From: Streptomyces sp. NRRL S-350
GTDB taxonomy: Bacteria; Actinomycetota; Actinomycetes; Streptomycetales; Streptomycetaceae
DNA length: 15,358 nt
Assembly (NCBI RefSeq): GCF_000719705.1
Contig: NZ_JOHO01000097.1
Span: forward strand, 1 to 15,358
Direction of reading: 5' to 3'
Part shown: positions 1-6,182 of the stretch, piece by piece
Position numbering within the stretch: the stretch's first letter is position 1
Layout of the letters: every line of letters begins with the position of its first letter
The notes under the pieces: model-generated
What the model saw: the letters and a program-made list of their open reading frames with translations, nothing else
Database searches by the model: none
Told to the model about the DNA's origin: nothing
Translations under genes and position numbers: made by a program

Positions 1-143
1 TGGTCCTCGCGGACATCACCGGCGACGGCCGCGCGGACTACCTCCTCACCAACTCCGGCGGCTCCGTCAACGCCTACGTCAACAACGGCGGAGACGGCCG
101 CGGAGGCTGGACCGACTACGGCCGCGTCGCCGCCGGCGCCTAA
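1..143 (+). CDS. C-terminal end of an FG-GAP/VCBS-repeat protein (5' end outside window)
   Basis: The reading frame enters at base 3 and stops with TAA at 141-143, giving 46 residues. It contains DITGDGRADYLL followed by a Gly/Asn-rich stretch, VNNGGDGRGGW. The D-x-T-G-D-G-R-A-D pattern is the calcium-binding loop of FG-GAP/VCBS beta-propeller blades, which are common at the C terminus of secreted or cell-surface actinobacterial proteins. Such proteins are exported, and the propeller usually serves adhesion or substrate recognition beside a catalytic domain that lies off the window. A second slice of a protein of this family lies on the opposite strand at 5495-5710. Family assignment is firm; the function of the full protein cannot be seen. 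Confidence 0.8.
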   Translation, partial: VLADITGDGRADYLLTNSGGSVNAYVNNGGDGRGGWTDYGRVAAGA

Positions 144-241
144 CGCACAGGACCAGCCGACCACCACCTCCGGCGGACACAACAGCCGGCCCGGTCGACG
201 GTAGGCCACCAGAGCGGGCCCCGCTCGCCCTGAGATGCCTG

Positions 242-272
242 GAGGCCCTTACCCCATGCAGGTAAGGGCCTC
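242..272. terminator. Perfect 12-bp hairpin between convergent genes
   Basis: GAGGCCCTTACC (242-253), a 7-base loop, then GGTAAGGGCCTC (261-272) form a perfect inverted repeat. It lies between the end of the plus-strand FG-GAP gene (143) and the end of the minus-strand DUF6213-like gene (288), so it can terminate both. There is no U tract, which is usual for Streptomyces terminators. Confidence 0.75.
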
Positions 273-287
273 ACGCACGGGCCCGAA

Positions 288-628
288 TCAACCAACAGCG
301 TCTCCGGGTGGAGGGCGGGCCCCTGGCGGGTCCGGTGGCGCTGTTCGTCGCGCCCGGGTGCGGACGGGGTCAGCCGGCGGGGCGGTCTGGCCGGCGGTGG
401 CGATGCACTCGACGTCCAGCTGGTCGGCGAGGCCGGCCAGCACCGCGCCAAGCCCGTGGCGGTCACCGGGTCCGTCCCGGGCACACCGCGCTGCGCCCAG
501 TCCTGCCAGGTGGCGGCGATCCCGCGCAGCAGGCCGGTGACGTAGTCGGCCGGGACCACCAGTGCGCCGTCCTGGTCGCGGCGCACCGGCAGGTGGAACT
601 GCTGCTCTCCGCCGTTGCGGGATTCCAT
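288..628 (-). pseudogene. DUF6213-like small protein, one frameshift
   Basis: The ATG at 628 follows a good ribosome site (GGAGG, about 7 nt upstream). The first frame reads VPADYVTGLLRGIAATWQDW and continues to DPVTATGLAR. The reading then has to move one base near 433-440 to continue as VLAGLADQLDVECIATAG and stop at 288. The combination LLR-x-IA...W, DP, then LADQxDVECIA is what I recall of the DUF6213 family, short proteins of unknown function in Streptomyces. One base missing from a G run in CGCGGTG would explain the shift. Restored, the protein is about 113 residues, longer than usual because of a Pro/Arg-rich tail. The domain name is from memory; the coding nature and the shift are seen directly. 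Confidence 0.6.
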
Positions 629-668
629 GAATTTCCTCCGGTGAATTTTGCTCGATGGTCATAGAAAA

Positions 669-699
669 AGTCCCGGCTGCCTTTTCGGCGGCCGGGACT
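669..699. terminator. Bidirectional intrinsic terminator
   Basis: A 13-bp stem with one G-T pair (669-681 with 687-699, core AGTCCCGGC...GCCGGGACT, loop TTTTC) is followed on the plus strand by GGCCTTTTTT and on the minus strand by CTTTTTC. It sits 40 bases past the stop of the minus-strand gene ending at 740 and upstream of the gene starting at 628, so it separates the two transcription units. Confidence 0.85.
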
Positions 700-739
700 G
701 GCCTTTTTTCGGCGACATGGGGCCGCTGGCGGGGTGGTC

Positions 740-1236
740 TTACAGCTCGAGGTCCATCCAGGCGACGTCGTTGAGTTCGACGTCGAGGCCGCGGGCACGG
801 CGACCGCCGTCCTTGAAGTACTCATCGCCCAGGGCCTCGGCGAGGATCGCTTCCTGCCGGGCCTGGCTCGCTCCGGCGTCGCGGGCTTCGTAGAGCCGCT
901 GGGCGAGGGAGCCGGGCATCTTCTGGTGATCATCCGGGGGCGGGGGTCGTCGGTGGAGCCGCCGGCCGCGCTATAGCCGAAGGTCGCCTGGATGTGGAGC
1001 ATGAACCCCTTCGTCTCGGCGTCGCGGCGGACCTGGCAAGGGCCAGATCCACCGACCTCGCCCACCGCGGAGCGGATGGAGCGCGCGGCCTGGCGGGCGA
1101 CGGCGTTCTCCCGCATCCGGAGGCGCAGCTCTTGGTAGGCGGTGTGGTCGGCGAGCGGGGGCCGGGCCGACTGCGCAGCGGTCGGTTCACCGCGGTGGGT
1201 GGGGCGGTTGTCGGGGTCCTGGTCGTGCTGCAGCAC
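740..1236 (-). pseudogene. Hypothetical protein, frameshifted and probably 5'-truncated
   Basis: Two frames together make one continuous coding signal. From GTG 1236 the frame contains HTAYQELRLRMRENAVARQ and then GFMLHIQATFGYSAAGGS. Near 935-945, at a run of Cs, reading moves by one base and continues as MPGSLAQRLYEARDAGASQ and DVELNDVAWMDLEL, with TAA at 740-742. The restored product is about 165 residues: a soluble, charged, largely helical protein with no signal peptide or membrane segment. I do not recognise the family. The 5' end abuts the truncated IS630 transposase on the opposite strand. The GTG at 1236 has no clear ribosome site, so the native start was probably removed when the IS630 segment joined here. 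It is followed by the terminator at 669-699. Confidence 0.5.
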
Positions 1237-1250
1237 GGGGGCGGGGCCGA

Positions 1251-1829
1251 CGCGGGTGGATCGTCTTCGAGGACGAGGCCGGGTTCGCGATGACGCCGCC
1301 GCGCGCCCGCACCTGGGGGCGACGCGGATGCACGCCCGTCGTCCGCGTCCGCGGCCGTTCCCGACGCCGGATCTCGGTGGCCGCGATGTGCTGCTACAAA
1401 CCCGGCGAGCAGAGCCGGATGATCTACCGGCCCCGCTTCCACTTCCCGCTCAAGGGAGCCCGCAAGAGCTTCGCCTGGACCGACTACCGCGACCTTGCCG
1501 TCCGCGCGCACATTCAGCTCGGCGGCCCGATCGTCCTGGTGTGGGACAACCTGAACACCCACCTGGCCGCCGGCATGAAGCAGTACGCCGCGGAACACGA
1601 CTGGCTCACCGTCGTCCAACTTCCCTCGTACGCACCTGACCTCAACCCGGTCGAAGGCCTCTGGTCGCTCTTGCGGCGCGGCCCGATGGCGAACACGGCC
1701 TTCGCCGACCCCGACCACCTCACCCGCACCCTCCGCCGAGGCCTGCGACACATCCAGCTCCAGGCCGCCCTCATCGACGGATGCCTGGGTGGCACCGGTC
1801 TGTCACTCACACCACCGACCCCACCCTGA
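1251..1829 (+). pseudogene. IS630-family transposase, C-terminal catalytic part only
   Basis: The frame carries the IS630/DDE_3 (Tc1-mariner-like) catalytic triad: WIVFEDEAGF (Asp), IVLVWDNLNTH (Asp) and LPSYAPDLNPVEGLWSLL (Glu). RARTWGRRGCTPVVRVRG between them is the usual Streptomyces IS630 sequence. The stop is TGA at 1827-1829. The N-terminal helix-turn-helix half, about 150 residues, is missing. Upstream of about 1251 the frame runs into low-complexity Gly/Arg sequence that overlaps the 5' end of the minus-strand gene at 1236. All three acidic residues survive, but without the DNA-binding half the protein should not recognise its ends. I could not place a terminal inverted repeat with confidence; the sequence just after the stop (about 1827-1842) may contain the right end. 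Confidence 0.85.
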
Positions 1830-2377
1830 AAACCTCAGTAGGTGGTGGCGGGTGGGGGTGTTCGGTTTTGTGGGTCGGGGTGCCCGCCGGGCCGGGGCCG
1901 CTTTCGTCTGTTCGGCCGTGGTGCTGCGCGTCCTGGTGCTCGCCGTCGAGCGCGGCCTGTTGCGCCGTCGTCCGGGCCGTGGCCGTTGTCCGGGCCGGGC
2001 GCCGCTGTCCCGGGCCGCTGTGCTCGCTCCGGCCGCGCCTTGACCGGAGCTGCCCGGCTGTCGGGTGGGCCAGGATGCACCCCGCTGCCTGCTGCCGGGC
2101 CGACGCCTCGCTCCAGGCGGTGCTGGACGCCGCCGAGGGGCCGCGTCGCCGTTCCGTCCCGGCTGCGCTGCTTCCTCCTGGCGGCCCAGGGCCGTGCTTG
2201 CCTGGGCTGCGCCGCGCCGCCGTCGTGGCCGGTGGTTGCTGGATGGCCGTCAGACCGTCCTGACGGCGCTGTCCTGGAAGATGGATGGTTTGCCAGTGAA
2301 GTTGGACCGACGCTCGTTTGCGAGAGCGGTGGGGCTGTCGTCAGGCGGGGGACGTTCGAACTGCGTCAGCAAGACAG
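1830..2377. other. Gene-free stretch
   Basis: I see no protein family or convincing codon pattern here on either strand. The first half is low-complexity G/C sequence with GTCCGGGCC-type repeats around 1970-2020. A small inverted repeat, CCGTCAG-n6-CTGACGG, lies at 2247-2266. The stretch 2268-2377 is lower in GC and could be eroded coding sequence, but nothing recognisable is left. It separates the IS630 remnant from the end of the SUKH pseudogene. Confidence 0.4.
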
Positions 2378-3033
2378 TCATGCCCCGGGACGAGGCCTCA
2401 GGTTGTTTTGCTCCTCCCAAGCCTCGTTCGCTTCGATGTAGAGCGGTTCCAGGTACTCCCAGGGGTCGAGACCCCGCTCGCGCATCTCGCGCTCGACGCG
2501 CCAGTGAATGAACCGTGAATGGGGAGCCCCGAAGACCAGGCGCCGATCGAAGTCGATGTCCGAGGCCTCGGTGAGCCACTTCACCAGGAGTCCGGTCATG
2601 CTCAGATCGAACTCGACGAAGGGATGATCGCGTTCCCACAGAACAACTGGCCACTGCTCGGGAACAGCGCCCGTCGTGCGCCAGTAGACGGCGCCCCGCA
2701 GGTCGCTGTTGCCGTCCACCAAGCGGAGCCCGCAGACCAGCGCCCCGGGCTCCGGCCACAGCGGATAGTCGGACTTCGTGCGCAGAAGCCACGCGGTCCT
2801 CTCGGGGGTCGGGGTCATTTGACCCACGGACGCGATCCCCGACTCGTGCTCTCCGCTCACGGGCGGGAGCACCATCAGGCACTCGTCAACAGTGCCCACA
2901 CCGTAGACGGCGATGAGGTCACGGAAATCAGCCGGCAATCGAGCTCCCGCTCGACCTCCAACCAGTCCAGTCGCTCCCCGCTCTCCGGGCCGGCCGGCAT
3001 CAGCGCTATGAGGCGCTCCACATCAGGGTGCAC
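2378..3033 (-). pseudogene. SUKH (SMI1/KNR4) family immunity-type protein, one frameshift
   Basis: The GTG at 3033 has AAGGA nine bases upstream and begins VHPDVERLIALMPAG, then DWLEVERELDCRL. Around 2935-2942 the frame moves by one base and continues LPADFRDLIAVYGVGTVDE, through FVEFDLSMTGLLVKWL, to the stop at 2378. The order WxxVExxL...LPADFRxLxxxYG...GxVD, followed by a mixed beta region and a late FxxWL, is the signature of SUKH proteins. Many of these neutralise secreted nuclease or other polymorphic toxins; others are cell-wall regulators. Restored length is about 218 residues, normal for the family. No toxin gene is adjacent, so it is an orphan. The shift lies in a mixed sequence rather than a long homopolymer. 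Confidence 0.75.
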
Positions 3034-3194
3034 AGTCGCCGTTCCTTTACAGCCGCATGAGCATGGGCGGCCCAACTGTACGCCCGCCGCGTCCTGGCCT
3101 CAGGCGTGGGTGATCCGGCCCCCTTCTCGACGGTCCACTCGCTCTTGCTTGACCGGGTGATGGCGGGGGCCCGGGGCGCGCCATACTGCACGTC

Positions 3195-3518
3195 GTGAAT
3201 CGCGAAGATCTGGCCACGGCTCTCGAACGACATGCCACCGATGCCGCCAACGAGGCTGCCCAGGCCCTGCGGGCCGGGGCAGCCTTCAGGGTGTGGGAAG
3301 AGCTGCAGTCGGCTCACCGCTTTCTCAACATCTGGGCATGGCGGGCTGAGTGCATGGCACAGGACGGCGTCTCCACCTGCAAGGACTTCGAACAGGGGCT
3401 ACCGGATCTTCGGCGTGCAGCAGACACCCCCGTCGCCTTGGGACGAGTCGCCACCGCCGAGGACATCCACCTGGTCTTCCTGACCGCTGATCTGAAGTCA
3501 TGCGTTGCCGTGTTGTAG
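3195..3518 (+). CDS. Small hypothetical protein, 107 aa
   Basis: GTG start at 3195, TAG at 3516-3518. The sequence begins VNREDLATALERHATDAAN and is Ala-rich and helical in the first half, with FRVWEELQSAHRFLNIWAW, then a mixed tail with two cysteines. There is no signal peptide or membrane segment and I recognise no family. No Shine-Dalgarno is visible, but CATACT lies seven bases before the GTG, which would suit a leaderless transcript with a -10 box at that spacing. It is divergent from the SUKH pseudogene starting at 3033, so the 160-base gap probably holds promoters for both. The coding pattern looks genuine and undamaged. Confidence 0.6.
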   Translation: MNREDLATALERHATDAANEAAQALRAGAAFRVWEELQSAHRFLNIWAWRAECMAQDGVSTCKDFEQGLPDLRRAADTPVALGRVATAEDIHLVFLTADLKSCVAVL

Positions 3519-3564
3519 GCCGACGCCTGCCCCGCAGCTCCCCCGACGGACAACACCCCGGCGC

Positions 3565-3602
3565 GGTCAAACTCGCTGAGAACGATCAAACTTCGTTGAG
3601 AC
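3565..3602. repeat. Two adjacent 19-bp direct repeats
   Basis: 3565-3583 (GGTCAAACTCGCTGAGAAC) is followed immediately by 3584-3602 (GATCAAACTTCGTTGAGAC). The copies share GxTCAAACT and, with a one-base offset, CGxTGAGA. Tandem copies about 20 bp long with a GGTCAA core also occur at 3661-3701 and 4137-4177, so these may be a decayed further transposon end of the same kind. Confidence 0.55.
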
Positions 3603-3660
3603 GGGTCGCTTGGGTCGCTGCGCACCGGCCGTCGGCGCCGTCCTGGTCGCCCCTGCTGTC

Positions 3661-3701
3661 CTGCGACAGGTGATCTCGACCGGTTGGCAACGATCTTGAC
3701 C
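3661..3701. repeat. Left 41-bp inverted repeat of the cassette
   Basis: It starts CTGCGACAGGTGATCTCGAC and ends GATCTTGACC at 3701. Compared with the reverse complement of 4137-4177 it is the same length and matches at 26 of 41 positions: 20 of the first 24 and all of the last 6. The two GGTCAA-like boxes, read on the minus strand, begin at 3701 and 3681. Confidence 0.7.
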
Positions 3702-3726
3702 AGTCGACTCCGCCGAGCCAGGCGCG

Positions 3727-4134
3727 GTGGTGGATGATCGGGTCGTGCTGGTGCAGACAGAGCCGATGCCGCAGTCCGGGTCGGAACGGGTGATGGTCCG
3801 AGTCCACACACCCGTAGGCAGTGTCGTGGCGGTGTGGCGCGGCGACGCACACGACGTGGCGGGCTTGCACCACATCGAGTGGACCATCGGGGAGGACATC
3901 CACTGGGGCCTGAACACATGGCCGGCTCTGCTCGCCGAACCTGGGGTGCGCGAGGAGGCCGGCCAGGTTGTCCTGCGAGGACGGCTCCAGCTCACCGCGG
4001 ACGGCGCGGCGGTCCTTGAGGTGGGTGACTCGCTGGTGCTGTTCGACGTCTGCTCGCCGCCCCCACCCGACGACACCCGGGTGGAGATCCGCATCGATCC
4101 CGAGGGAGTAGAGCTGTACCCCTACCAGCTCTGA
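3727..4134 (+). CDS. Hypothetical 135-aa protein carried between inverted repeats
   Basis: GTG at 3727, or the next codon GTG at 3730; TGA at 4132-4134, two bases before the right inverted repeat. The product starts VVDDRVVLVQTEPMPQSGSE and ends VEIRIDPEGVELYPYQL. It is acidic, beta-rich, has no signal or membrane segment, and has the conserved-looking core HHIEWTIGEDIHWGLNTW and REEAGQVVLRGRLQLTADG. I do not know a named family. The size, acidity and neighbours suggest an immunity-like or regulatory role, which is inference only. No strong ribosome site is present before either GTG. The gene is intact, unlike most of what surrounds it. Confidence 0.6.
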   Translation: MVDDRVVLVQTEPMPQSGSERVMVRVHTPVGSVVAVWRGDAHDVAGLHHIEWTIGEDIHWGLNTWPALLAEPGVREEAGQVVLRGRLQLTADGAAVLEVGDSLVLFDVCSPPPPDDTRVEIRIDPEGVELYPYQL

Positions 4135-4136
4135 CC

Positions 4137-4177
4137 GGTCAAAGGGACATGGCATCGGTCAAGATCGCGTGTCGCAG
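4137..4177. repeat. Right 41-bp inverted repeat of the cassette
   Basis: It begins GGTCAAAGGGAC and the second box, GGTCAAGATC, begins exactly 20 bp later at 4157; the repeat ends GTGTCGCAG at 4177. The second box plus TGTCGCAG matches the minus strand at 3681-3661 in 18 of 21 positions. The hexamer GCTCTG occurs just before it (4128-4133) and again at 4513-4518. Confidence 0.7.
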
Positions 4178-4519
4178 CACACCTGCCGCCGTCCTGGTCG
4201 GCCACCAAGCCGTCCCGCTGCGCCTCGGTGGCCGGTGCCTCCCCGCGGGGCGGTTCGACGCCCTGGTCGTCCTGGCCGCCGTCCTGGTCGCCTGCCGTGG
4301 GGGTGCCGGGGAGGCCGTGCTGGTAGTGGGTGGGTGCTGTCGCGCCCTGTGACGTGGGCGGATACCCTCATTCCCCGTGTGTGGCGGGGGTGCGACAGGG
4401 GGCCGGGCGGGGCGGCGGCGGCTGCTGCTGCTCGGGTTGTCCTGTGCCACCGGTCCTTGACCGATTGCCACTGAGCTGAACCCCTGGCGGTCCGCGCCGT
4501 CGAACCTTGACCGCTCTGG
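4178..4519. other. Non-coding stretch with further GGTCAA boxes near its right edge
   Basis: No gene is recognisable. The stretch repeats the word GCCGTCCTGGTCG (about 4187 and 4277) and has a (CGG)/(CTG)-rich run near 4408-4432. Minus-strand GGTCAA boxes occur at 4462-4457 and 4512-4507, pointing towards the cassette. The second ends eight bases before the stop of the next gene at 4520. The stretch lies between two convergent genes, so it may also carry their terminator. Confidence 0.4.
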
Positions 4520-4918
4520 TCAGCCCGGTTCCGGGCCGGTCGACGGCTCCGCGCTGCCTGATGGCTCCGGGGATTCACGGTCGCTGGGGTCGAACTGCTC
4601 ACCGATGTTGTTCCACATGAAGCCGTCCCGCCAGCCCGGCTTCGCGCCGACCCAGCCGAGCAGCGCCCCGAGGACCTTCTCCTGGGAGACCGTCAGGGTC
4701 TGATAGTGCAGCTCAGCCACGCCGTCCCGGTACTCGAGCTGGAAGGTGTTGTTCTCGCGGAGCCGGACCTGGATGTACCAGCTGCCGGGCTGCTCCTCGT
4801 CCACCCGCTCCAGGACCAAGTGGGCGTTCCCCCGTTGCAGGTTGGCCAGCATCGTCCCGATAGCCGGCTTGGAGGGACGTTTCACCACGTGGCCGCGCTC
4901 GTCGGTCGCAATCAGCAT
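4520..4918 (-). CDS. Unassigned protein, about 132 aa, immunity-like context
   Basis: From ATG 4918 the product reads MLIATDERGHVVKRPSKPA, then NLQRGNAHLVLERVDEEQ, SWYIQVRLRENNTFQLEYRD, VSQEKVLGALLGWVGAKPGW and a Pro/Ser/Glu tail rich in EPSG. It has a beta-hairpin-rich centre, a conserved-looking VLGALLGWVG...PGWRD segment, and no signal peptide or membrane segment. Small cytosolic proteins of this build are common beside toxins in Streptomyces, but I cannot name a family. The frame is open upstream of 4918 and there is no ribosome site before the ATG. The 5' end borders the recombinase remnant at about 4930, so the native N terminus may have been lost or lie a few codons upstream. Confidence 0.6.
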   Translation of the reverse strand: MLIATDERGHVVKRPSKPAIGTMLANLQRGNAHLVLERVDEEQPGSWYIQVRLRENNTFQLEYRDGVAELHYQTLTVSQEKVLGALLGWVGAKPGWRDGFMWNNIGEQFDPSDRESPEPSGSAEPSTGPEPG

Positions 4919-4929
4919 GGCCAGATCAT

Positions 4930-5371
4930 CGAGCAAGGGTCTGACACCGCTCGGCGAGGCCCTGACCAGCGCGGTCCGGCTCCTAAGCGTTGACGACCTC
5001 GACCCTGTCAACCGCACCATCCGCCTGGGTGGACGCCCCCATCCGGTGCCTATGGACCCGATCAGCTGGTCGGCGCTCCAACGCTGCGTGGCGCACCGCA
5101 CGGACCAGCGCACCGACAAGCCCCCACGTGATCGTCACCAAGATCACCAAGAGCGGTCGGGCACCGGTGTCGACCGCCTATGTCAGCCACCTTCTGGATC
5201 CCTGCGGTGTTGCGCCTCGGACTCTGCGATGCACCCGCCTTGCCGACCTCGTGCACCCTGGACCCCAAACTCGTCGCCGCAGCCCTCGGCATGGATCCCG
5301 AGGGCGTCATGATCTACCTCGCCGATCACGTCCATGCAGGACGCCTCCCGCGATGGGTGAGGCCTCCGTGA
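4930..5371 (+). pseudogene. Tyrosine recombinase/integrase, C-terminal remnant with two frameshifts
   Basis: Three frames in succession form one protein: RLLSVDDLDPVNRTIRLGG...MDPISWSALQRCVAHRTDQ, then HVIVTKITKSGRAPVSTAYV and PRTLRCTRLADLV, then LDPKLVAAALGMDPEGVMIY and LADHVHAGRLP, with TGA at 5369-5371. The first change is at a C run near 5127-5131 and the second near 5252. TLRCTRLADLV...AALGMxPEGVxxYLADHV matches the C terminus of large Streptomyces site-specific recombinases, where the Arg and the Tyr in YLADHV are expected active-site residues. Everything upstream of about 4930 is gone, including the N-terminal DNA-binding region. It marks a former integrative element. Confidence 0.65.
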
Positions 5372-5386
5372 TCTACCGTTCAACCG

Positions 5387-5530
5387 ATGAGCTCCCACGA
5401 CACCGACCTCGACACGCCGACCGCCGTGACCGTCCGCTGCCAGAACAACCGCTCCGTCAGCGTGCGGCTCTGCGACTCCTCCCGGCCCGACGAGCCAGGG
5501 AGGTGGTGGGGTCGGTGGTTCCGCCGATGA
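5387..5530 (+). pseudogene. First ~36 codons of an unknown gene, cut by a junction
   Basis: ATG at 5387 starts MSSHDTDLDTPTAVTVRCQ and NNRSVSVRLCDSSRPDEPG, which has normal coding composition. From about 5495 the sequence belongs to a minus-strand FG-GAP fragment, so the frame only runs by chance to TGA at 5528-5530. TACCGT lies seven bases before the ATG and there is no Shine-Dalgarno, as for a leaderless start. The gene lost everything after the junction and I recognise no family. Confidence 0.4.
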
Positions 5531-5710
5531 CCCGCAGGTCACCGTTCTTGTCGACGGTGATGACGTCGGGCTTCTGGTCGTTGTCGACGTCGCCGAACAG
5601 CGGCTGGGTGCCGGGCTTCCAGGGGACGTAGAAGTTGTGGACGGCCGGCTGGCTGTAGTTGCCGGCGTTGTCCATGGCCCATGCGTACAGGGTGTTGGTG
5701 CCCCCGGCAG
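5495..5710 (-). pseudogene. Internal slice of an FG-GAP/VCBS-repeat surface protein
   Basis: On the minus strand the frame reads GGTNTLYAWAMDNAGNYSQP, then HNFYVPWKPGTQPLFGDVDN, DQKPDVITVDKNGDLRVIGG and TTDPTTSL. The first part looks like the end of an Ig-like domain (tLYAWAxDNAGN). DVDNDQKPDVITVDKNGDL is an FG-GAP/VCBS calcium loop and strand. It has neither start nor proper stop: it is joined at its 5' side to istB codons near 5710 and at its 3' side to another sequence near 5495. The family matches that of the plus-strand gene end at 1-143. Confidence 0.7.
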
Positions 5711-5731
5711 GGCGGTGTCCATCACGCTCAT
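5708..5731 (-). pseudogene. istB: First eight codons of istB
   Basis: ATG at 5731 overlaps the istA stop as ATGA and encodes MSVMDTAL, the usual opening of actinobacterial IstB ATPases. Identity with istB then ends abruptly and FG-GAP sequence begins. IstB is the ATP-binding helper of IS21 transposition, so this copy is dead. Confidence 0.65.
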
Positions 5732-6182
5732 CGCGCGGCCTCCTCTGCGTCGTCGCAGCCCTGGTCGCCGTGGAGCTCGTTCGTGGTCTGCGGGGGGATC
5801 GTGGCGCCGAACAGGTCCTGGGGCCCGTGGAGGAAGGCCGCCGCTCCTGCGTCGCCGGTCTCCGGTTCGGGGTCGGTCTCGGTGCCGGCGATCAGGATGC
5901 CCTTGATCGTGCGGTAGGAGGGCTCGCCGACCGTGATGGCCTTGCCGCAGGCAGCCTCCAGGCGCTGGTCGCCGTACTTCTTCCGCAGCCCGAGGACGCC
6001 CTGGGCGGCGCGGAGGCGGTAGAGCGCGTTGACCTCGAGCAGCTGGTTGATCACCTCCTGGCAGCCGTCGCCGACCTCGGATGCCTGGGTGCGGCACCAG
6101 ATCGGTGTCTTCATCTGGAAGGCGATCTTCTCGGGCGGGTAGTCGTTCTTGTCGGTGCGCTTGCCCTGCTGAAGGTGACGTC
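5728..6182 (-). pseudogene. istA: IS21-family transposase IstA, C-terminal third
   Basis: Reading the minus strand from about 6182 gives LQQGKRTDKNDYPPEKIAFQ, then MKTPIWCRTQASEVGDGCQE, LLEVNALYRLRAAQGVLGLR and AITVGEPSYRTIKGILIAGT, with TGA at 5730-5728. YPPEKIAFxMxTPxWC...LYRLRAAQGVLGL...SYRTxKGIL is the diagnostic end of IstA in Streptomyces IS21 elements. The helix-turn-helix and DDE integrase core are absent, removed at a junction near 6182 where the nucleotidyltransferase gene begins. The ATGA overlap with istB is retained, confirming identity and orientation. Confidence 0.85.

Larger units (their letters stand above)
3661..4177. mobile_element. Single-gene cassette with IS21-like inverted ends
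   Basis: Two 41-bp inverted repeats (3661-3701 and 4137-4177) flank one intact gene and nothing else. Trimmed by one base at each side, the unit begins 5'-TGCGACA and ends TGTCGCA-3'. Each end contains two GGTCAA-type boxes exactly 20 bp apart. Ends starting TG and finishing CA with multiple internal ~20-bp repeats are a known feature of the IS21 family, and a piece of istA lies in this window at 5728-6182. I infer a non-autonomous cassette moved by an IS21-type transposase supplied in trans. I see no target duplication directly outside, so an alternative is that two separate decayed IS ends happen to face each other across the gene. Confidence 0.5.

Noticed and set aside
1840..2060. GC-rich repeats that might be Streptomyces telomere palindromes or an origin
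   Set aside because: The repeats are short and irregular; no ordered series of hairpins, Tpg/Tap genes or DnaA boxes is visible.
2519..3160. A 213-codon plus-strand frame
   Set aside because: It lies opposite the SUKH pseudogene, whose motifs are clear; the plus-strand translation has no recognisable feature.
3565..3602. CRISPR array
   Set aside because: The two repeat copies are directly adjacent without spacers and no cas gene is in the window.
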